From Halorubrum halophilum (GTDB taxonomy: Archaea; Halobacteriota; Halobacteria; Halobacteriales; Haloferacaceae): a stretch of 64,000 bases of DNA. The translations under genes and the position numbers were made by a program. The notes beneath the pieces were generated by a model. It saw only the letters and a program-made list of their open reading frames with translations. It did not search any database and was not told the origin of the DNA. How positions within the stretch are numbered: the first letter of the stretch is position 1; each line of letters starts with the position of its first letter. Positions 59,407 to 64,000 of this stretch are shown in pieces. Location of the stretch: positions 60,873 to 124,872 of the forward strand of contig NZ_BBJP01000005.1 of assembly GCF_000739595.1 (NCBI RefSeq), written 5' to 3'.

Positions 59407-59877
59407 ATGGACGCGGATCGTCGGATCGCCGCCGTCGAGGAGGTTCCCGGGGACAGCACGCTGCTCGTGACGTTGCGGCCGGTCGACGCCGACGCGGTCG
59501 ACGACGGCGAGGGCGACGTGGGCGAGGCCGAGGACGGCACCCCCGAGGCCGAGGCGATCCTCACCCGGGCGGCCGGCGAGGTGCGCGCGTTCCGCAACTA
59601 CTGCCAGCACTGGACCGACGTGCGCCTCGACAAAGACGACGGGGCGTTCGTCCGGGACGGCGAGGTGTTCTGCCAGAAGCACGGCGCGACCTTCGAGGCC
59701 GACGGCGGCTACTGCAACTTCGGCCCCTGCGAGGGGGCGGTCTTGGAGTCGGTCGACGTGACCGTCGAGGGCGACGCGGTGTACCTCGCCGACGACGCCT
59801 ACGATTTCGTCCGGCTCGGCCACGCGACCCGCGACGACGACGCCGGGGACTCGCGGATCGACTTCACGGGGAATTAG
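59407..59877 (+). CDS. Rieske [2Fe-2S] domain protein
   Basis: A 156-residue soluble Rieske ferredoxin-like protein. Cluster ligands are CxH (NYCQHW) and CxxH (VFCQKHGATF), followed by a GYCNFGPCEG loop in which the two Cys may form the stabilising disulfide seen in bc1-type Rieske proteins. A Glu/Asp-rich insertion (residues ~30-50) is haloarchaeal. No oxygenase partner is adjacent, so an electron-carrier role is likely. It lies directly after repeat copy E. Confidence 0.88.
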   Translation: MDADRRIAAVEEVPGDSTLLVTLRPVDADAVDDGEGDVGEAEDGTPEAEAILTRAAGEVRAFRNYCQHWTDVRLDKDDGAFVRDGEVFCQKHGATFEADGGYCNFGPCEGAVLESVDVTVEGDAVYLADDAYDFVRLGHATRDDDAGDSRIDFTGN

Positions 59878-59888
59878 ACCCGAGAGAG

Positions 59889-60341
59889 TCAGAACCGCGT
59901 CCGACCGCCCGCCCCGCCCGCGTCGTCTCGACCGAGCGCCTTCTTCAGGAAGCTCATCCAGCGCTTCTGGTCGGCCGCCTCCTGCCGTTTCGCCTCCGTC
60001 TCCGGGTCGGGCGCGTCGAGGCCCTCCAGAGCGTCGAGCGCGCGGTCGATCCCGATGATCGAGGCCGCCAGCTCCTCGCCGCGGTCGTAGCTCACCTCGT
60101 TCTCCTCGATGGGTTCGAGCCGCTCCAAGCGCTCGCGCCGGAGGTTCCGCTTCGCCCGCTCGACCCGGTCGCGCTCGCCGGGCGGGACCGTGTCGCGGCG
60201 TTTGATCTCGAAGACGAACGACTGCAGTTCGATCGCCTCCCCTTGGATCTCGATCTCCTCGGGGATGTTCGCGCCCACCGTCGCCGCCTCGCGGTTGACG
60301 CGTTCGAGGAGCCCCTTCCGCTCGTACTCCTTCACGTTCAC
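59889..60341 (-). CDS. DUF5788-like protein
   Basis: A 150-residue soluble, charged, mostly helical protein: MNVKEYERKGLLERVNREAATVGANIPEEIEIQGEAIELQSFVFEIKRRDTVPPGERDRVERAKRNLRRERLERLE, then GIDRALDALEGLDAPDPETEAKRQEAADQKRWMSFLKKALG. The sequence fits the haloarchaeal DUF5788 family as remembered. No function is known. Convergent with the Rieske gene, 11 bases apart. Confidence 0.8.
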   Translation of the reverse strand: MNVKEYERKGLLERVNREAATVGANIPEEIEIQGEAIELQSFVFEIKRRDTVPPGERDRVERAKRNLRRERLERLEPIEENEVSYDRGEELAASIIGIDRALDALEGLDAPDPETEAKRQEAADQKRWMSFLKKALGRDDAGGAGGRTRF

Positions 60342-60459
60342 TCGATAGGGGGCGGTCGCACTTCGCTCCTTCGCCCGGGACGTGCAGATGCGAGCCCACG
60401 CACCGCCAGCGCGACTCCCGAAGGGACGCCGTTAACCCGACCGCGCCGCAAGCGATCCC

Positions 60460-61227
60460 ATGGAATCGCTCGAAGCCGAGCTCGAACGCGCCCGCGACCT
60501 CGACGCCGACGAGCTCGCCGACGCCATTGAGTCGATCGGCTTCGAGTGCACGCGCTGCGGCGGCTGCTGTACGGGGTACGCGCCCGACGAACCCGGCGGC
60601 GCGCCGGTGGGGGAGGGCACAGACGACCCCGACACCGACTGCCACGGCGGCGGCCCTGACGACCGCGAGCCCCACACGGCCACCGTCTTCCCGGACGAGG
60701 TCCGCGCGGTCGCCGACGCCGCCGAGAGCGAGTACGGCGAGTCGTACGACTGGCGCGACGTTGCCCGCCCCATGCCCTTCGGTCTCTCCGAAGGCAAGGA
60801 CGGCGAGCCCGCCGGCGAGACGTTCGAGTGGGCGCTCGCGACCGACGACTGCGGCGACTGCACCTTCTACGAGGAGACGGACGGACAGGGGGCCTGTACC
60901 GTCCACGACGCCCGACCGCTCATCTGTCGGACCTACCCGTTCAGCGTCGCGCTCGACGGGACGAGCCAGCCGATGGGCGAGGCGGTCGACGCCGAGGGCG
61001 TCGTCCGCGCCCACGAGTGCGAGGGGCTCGGCCGCGATATCTCCCGCGCGGACGCCGAGGAACTGGCCGCGTCGCTCAAGGAGCGCGCGGTCCGCGAACT
61101 GGAGGAGGCGATCGGCGTGCGCGACGGCTACGACCCGACGGCCGCCGAGCGCGCCGCGGGCGACGCGGTCGTCTTCGACTCCGAGGGACCGAAGGAGGCC
61201 GACGGGACGCCGATCGACGGGGACTGA
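60460..61227 (+). CDS. YkgJ-type cysteine-cluster protein
   Basis: A 255-residue protein of the YkgJ (UPF0153) metal-binding family. Cys motifs are FECTRCGGCCTGY near residue 30, DDCGDCTFYEE, GACTVHDARPLICRTYPFSV and AHECEGLG, together a CxxCxxCC...C...C set expected to hold an Fe-S or zinc centre. The C-terminal third is helical and charged. Role unknown; bacterial relatives are thought to be Fe-S proteins. A CGTTAACCC box lies about 27 bases before the ATG. Confidence 0.87.
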   Translation: MESLEAELERARDLDADELADAIESIGFECTRCGGCCTGYAPDEPGGAPVGEGTDDPDTDCHGGGPDDREPHTATVFPDEVRAVADAAESEYGESYDWRDVARPMPFGLSEGKDGEPAGETFEWALATDDCGDCTFYEETDGQGACTVHDARPLICRTYPFSVALDGTSQPMGEAVDAEGVVRAHECEGLGRDISRADAEELAASLKERAVRELEEAIGVRDGYDPTAAERAAGDAVVFDSEGPKEADGTPIDGD

Positions 61228-61250
61228 GCCCAAGACCGCGTCCGACGGTT

Positions 61251-62156
61251 TTAAACGACTTCCAGCGCCGCGTCGACGTCGTCGGCGATCGCCTCGCGGC
61301 CCGCCGCGTCGGGGAGCGTGAGCGGCGGCCGAACCCGCGGGTCCGGGATGAATCCGCGGTGCCCGGCCGCGACCTTCGCGGCGGGCGCGAAGCCGTGCTC
61401 GGCGCACCGGGCGAACAGCGGGGCGATCGCCTCCCGGTGGAGCGCCAGCGCGCGGTCGTCGTCGCCGGCGCGGAGCGCCTCGCCGAGCGCGACGTACGCC
61501 TCGGGGATCACCTGCGAGAGCGCGTTGATCCCGCCGTCGACGCCGAGCGACGCGGTCGGATAGAGCTGGGCGTCGACGCCCTGATAGACGGTGTAGGAGT
61601 CGGGGGTTCGGCGGAGCGCGGCGTCGATTCCGGTGAGGTCGCCGGACGTGTCTTTCAGTCCGACGACCGAGTCGTGTCCGGCGAGGTCCGCGACGACGCC
61701 GGGGTCAATCGACTCGCCGACCGTCGCCGGGATGTCGTACAGGTAGATCGGGAGGGGAGAATCGTCGGCGACCCGCTCGAAGAAGGCCCGCTGTCCGTCG
61801 GGATCCGTCGAGGTGTGGAAATACGGGAGCGTGATGAGCCCCGCGTCGGCGCCCGCCTCCGCGGCGAACCGGAGGCGGGCGAGCACGCCGGAGACGCTCG
61901 TGTCCGCCGCGCCGGCGATCACGGGAATGCGGCCGTCGGCCGCCTCGACGACGGTCTCGATCACCGTTCGACGCTCCTCGTCGGTGAGGCTGGCGAACTC
62001 GCCGGTCGTCCCGCAGGGGACGACCCCGTCGAGGCCGGCGTCGACGAGCGTTTCGACGTGGTTCGCGAGCGCGTGAGTGTCGACGCCGCCGTCGGCGTCG
62101 AACGGCGTCACAATCGGGGACGAGACGGCACCGTACTGAAACGCCGGAGCGTTCAT
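61251..62156 (-). CDS. DapA-family (dihydrodipicolinate synthase/KDG aldolase) lyase
   Basis: A 301-residue class I aldolase barrel: GAVSSPIVTPFDADGGVD, GVVPCGTTGEFASLTDEERRTVIE (with the GTTGE motif), LPIYLYDIPATVG (catalytic Tyr) and VVGLKDTSGDL (Schiff-base Lys). The family includes DapA (lysine), KDG aldolase and N-acetylneuraminate lyase. CGTTGEFASL rather than DapA's GTTGESPTL leans towards a keto-acid aldolase. No lysine or sugar-degradation genes are nearby to decide. Convergent with the YkgJ gene. Confidence 0.85.
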   Translation of the reverse strand: MNAPAFQYGAVSSPIVTPFDADGGVDTHALANHVETLVDAGLDGVVPCGTTGEFASLTDEERRTVIETVVEAADGRIPVIAGAADTSVSGVLARLRFAAEAGADAGLITLPYFHTSTDPDGQRAFFERVADDSPLPIYLYDIPATVGESIDPGVVADLAGHDSVVGLKDTSGDLTGIDAALRRTPDSYTVYQGVDAQLYPTASLGVDGGINALSQVIPEAYVALGEALRAGDDDRALALHREAIAPLFARCAEHGFAPAAKVAAGHRGFIPDPRVRPPLTLPDAAGREAIADDVDAALEVV

Positions 62157-62256
62157 GCGTGTCGGTTCGACGGGCCGCGAGAAAGCTCTTGGTCCGGTGG
62201 CGGCAGTTGCCGGAGGCGATCGCGCGAGTTCGGATCGGGTCGGTTGAGAGCAGCCG

Positions 62257-63354
62257 TCAGTCCACCTCGACCGGGTCGCCGTCGGAGGCGATCGGGTCGT
62301 TCCGACCCCGATACCGGTCCCGGAGCCCGAGCGCGAGCGCGCCGAGTCCGAGCAGGAGGACGAGCAGGTCGACGAGCCCGCCGACCCACGGGATCAGCCC
62401 GATAAGGGCGACGCCGACGACGCCGAGCAGGAGCGCGACCCACCGGTTCGGTCTGTCGAGCCGATCGAGCACCCACGAGCCGAGGGCGTACCGGCCGTAC
62501 ACGGAGCCGACCCAGAGCGCGACGACGTAGGCCGCGATCCCGGCGAGCGCCAGCGGGAGCCCGACGATCGTGATCGCCACGAGGACGAGGGAGATCGGGA
62601 TGACGATCAGCGCGAGGAGCCCGACTCCGCCGCTGACGAGGGGGCCGCCGCCGACGCGGTCCGCGACGCCCCGGGAGAACCGCGGGAACGCGAGTAGGAG
62701 GACCGCGCCCAGTGCGAGGTTGACGGCGACGCCGTACGCGGGTCCGACCCACGACGGTACCGGGTCCATCCCGAAGCCGACTCCGGTGTCGCCGCCGAGG
62801 CTCGCGTCTTCGACGACCCCGCCGGCGACGGTCGCGTCCGGGCTCCGGGTGAACGTCTCGGCGTCGTACCGGAACTCGCCGCCGACGTCCGCGTCGGGGC
62901 CGAGGACGACCGAGTCGGCGGCCGCGCGAACGTCCCCGCCGACCGCGCCGTCGACGGTGATCGAGCCCGCGCCGGCGTCGAGCGAGCCGTCGATTCGACC
63001 CGTCTCCGTCAGCTCGAAGGAGCCGGCGCCGACCTCCGCGTCCCCGCCGACCGCGCCGTCGACGACAACGGTCCCGGCGGCGACCTGGACGTTCCCGTCG
63101 ACCCGGCCCGTCTCCGCGATCCGGATCGAGCCGGCCACGCCGGAGAGGTCGCCCTCGACGGTGCCGCGGACGACGATCGTGCCGGCCGCGCCCTCGACGC
63201 TGTCGACGGTCTCCCCCTCGTCGACGACGATGGAACCGGAGGCGCCCTGAACGGACTGGGCCGTGGCGAGCCCCGTCGCGAGCGGCGAGAGGAGCGCCGC
63301 GATCGCGAGCGTGACGGCGATGCGACGGCGAGTGCTGCTGTCTGAGAGGACCAT
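62257..63354 (-). CDS. Exported bactofilin-like beta-helix protein with membrane C-terminus
   Basis: A 365-residue protein. A basic N-terminus and signal (RRRIAVTLAIAALLSPLATGLATAQS) precede about 150 residues of short beta-helix repeats (GSIVVDEGETVDSVEGAAGTIVVRGTVEGDLSGVAGSIRIAETGRVDGNVQVAAG...), the bactofilin/polymer-forming pattern. Four to five membrane helices follow (LALGAVLLLAFP ... GLVDLLVLLLGLGALALGL). The placement implies an extracellular polymer anchored in the membrane. The start at 63354 is supported by a reverse-strand AACATATGT box about 27 bases upstream; an ATG at 63381 lies inside it. Confidence 0.82.
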   Translation of the reverse strand: MVLSDSSTRRRIAVTLAIAALLSPLATGLATAQSVQGASGSIVVDEGETVDSVEGAAGTIVVRGTVEGDLSGVAGSIRIAETGRVDGNVQVAAGTVVVDGAVGGDAEVGAGSFELTETGRIDGSLDAGAGSITVDGAVGGDVRAAADSVVLGPDADVGGEFRYDAETFTRSPDATVAGGVVEDASLGGDTGVGFGMDPVPSWVGPAYGVAVNLALGAVLLLAFPRFSRGVADRVGGGPLVSGGVGLLALIVIPISLVLVAITIVGLPLALAGIAAYVVALWVGSVYGRYALGSWVLDRLDRPNRWVALLLGVVGVALIGLIPWVGGLVDLLVLLLGLGALALGLRDRYRGRNDPIASDGDPVEVD

Positions 63355-63392
63355 ACTCGGGGAATCAGTGTCGAAGTACATATGTTTGTTTG

Positions 63393-63866
63393 TCAACTGG
63401 TGTCGATCGGTTCGTCCGGGCTGAGCGACTCGTCTCGCGTGCGAACGCGCACGCGTATCGGGCCGGCCGGTCGGGTGTTCGCGCTCGCCCGCACCGACAG
63501 CTCCGCCGTCGCCGGCTCCAGCCGCACCCGCCGGAGCAGCGTCCCGATCGCGAGGCGAAGCTCCTGTCGCGCGAAGCGCATCCCGATGCAGTGGCGCGGC
63601 CCCCCGCCGAACGGGAAGAAGGCGTGTTCGGGGCGCTCCCCCACCGCCGGTCCGGGGCGGTCGTCGCCGTGAACGACCTCGCCGTCCTCGGCCTCGCGGA
63701 GCCAGCGCTCGGGGCGGTAGGTCTCGGGCCTGTCCCACCAGCGCCCGTCGCGGTGGACCGCCCACGGGGAGAGCGTGAGCACGACGCCGGCCGGGACGCG
63801 GTACCCGCCGAGCGAAACCGGCTCGGTCGGCTCCCTGAAGAAGGAGTGAACCGGCGGGGACAGACG
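63393..63866 (-). CDS. Cytochrome P450, C-terminal part (5' truncated by poor sequence)
   Basis: The visible ~158 residues are the end of a P450: PPVHSFFREPTEPVSLGGYRVPAGVVLTLSPWAVHRDGRWWDRPETYRPERWL, then the haem-thiolate motif FPFGGGPRHCIGMRFARQELRLAIGTLL. Cys is the axial haem ligand. Reading backwards, the frame continues sensibly (RLSPPVHS) to about 63866; beyond it the DNA is G/C homopolymer noise, so the gene's 5' two thirds are missing from the window. The substrate is unknown. It lies 38 bases upstream of the bactofilin-like gene on the same strand. Confidence 0.85.
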   Translation of the reverse strand, partial: RLSPPVHSFFREPTEPVSLGGYRVPAGVVLTLSPWAVHRDGRWWDRPETYRPERWLREAEDGEVVHGDDRPGPAVGERPEHAFFPFGGGPRHCIGMRFARQELRLAIGTLLRRVRLEPATAELSVRASANTRPAGPIRVRVRTRDESLSPDEPIDTS

Positions 63867-64000
63867 GGGGGCCCCCCCGACCCCCCCGGGCCGCGCGGGG
63901 CAGGCGCGGGGGGGAGCGGGGGGCGGGGCCCCCCCCCGGCGCGGGATCTCCCCGGGGAACCCCCCTTTGGAATCCGGGGGGGCGGGGGGGCAGGAGAGCG
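63867..64000. other. Low-complexity G/C homopolymer tail, probable sequencing artefact
   Basis: Runs such as C7, G7 and C9 fill this stretch, the P450 reading frame dissolves at its start, and no codon structure remains on either strand. It looks like the low-quality end of a draft contig rather than biology. Confidence 0.75.

Noticed and set aside
59395..61407. 670-residue open frame on the minus strand
   Set aside because: It is antisense to the Rieske and YkgJ genes and runs through the DUF5788 gene in another frame; composition is that of a shadow.

Overview
The window is high-GC (roughly two thirds G+C) archaeal chromosome, almost certainly from a haloarchaeon of the Halorubrum type. 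The evidence is very acidic proteins, leaderless genes with a TATA-like box 25-30 bases before the start codon, a halorhodopsin, ETF, a Cys-type Thi4, HAH_0734-, DUF5788- and DUF6432-like small proteins, and an intein in replication factor C. Both ends look like draft-contig ends. The left edge carries a frameshifted histidine kinase tail, and the last ~130 bases (63867-64000) are G/C homopolymer noise that cuts off a cytochrome P450.

Layout. 1-6501: histidine kinase tail, MATE exporter, SpoIIM-like membrane protein, two Hsp20 chaperones and two PCMT-type methyltransferases, the second without the substrate motif. 6502-7900: an IS1341/IS605-type element whose tnpB is broken by a one-base deletion. 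7980-12316: carboxypeptidase-regulatory-like protein, HerA-like ATPase, a two-gene CrcB fluoride channel and the CCA-adding enzyme. 12448-16368: tRNA-Asn, a CAT-anticodon tRNA, HAD phosphatase, UPF0146, archaemetzincin, DUF6432 and a YgfZ-like protein. 16717-22487: PitA phosphate transporter with a 42-residue membrane protein just upstream, a YfcE-type phosphodiesterase, and RfcS with a 651-residue intein in its Walker A motif. 22608-31761: etfBA, envelope and HTH proteins, a pilin-like protein, a methyltransferase, a CtBP-like dehydrogenase and an EMC6-like protein. 31763-38617: RLI/ABCE1, then a tightly overlapping DUF4129-DUF7269-DUF58-DUF7519 set facing moxR. 39194-47740: Sua5, glutaredoxin plus redoxin, a CNNM/CorC-type protein, aldo/keto reductase, a copper P-type ATPase with a TauE/SafE partner, and a halocyanin. 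48028-52593: halorhodopsin behind a Bat-like upstream site, Pth2-TruD, GMP synthase amidotransferase, UspA, a zinc-finger protein, and the DUF3194-pfdB-pcc1-rpoP-rpl37ae cluster (to 53872). 54500-63354: Thi4, a membrane hydrolase, pyruvate kinase, NfeD, Rieske, DUF5788, YkgJ, a DapA-like aldolase and a bactofilin-like membrane protein.

The most unusual content is a dispersed family of five related elements (about 16386, 18987, 38821, 54025 and 58958), all on the + strand. Four share an invariant 20-nt core, GGGACTCAAAGGGGCAGCCG, flanked by arms that form a long stem whose sequence differs between copies while pairing is kept. Four of the five start with a TATA-like box, and all end in one to three GGCTGGGGCTTTGG modules. 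They look like a multicopy structured RNA or a non-autonomous element rather than genes.

Domain names beyond the classic families are from memory of family sequences and were not searched.
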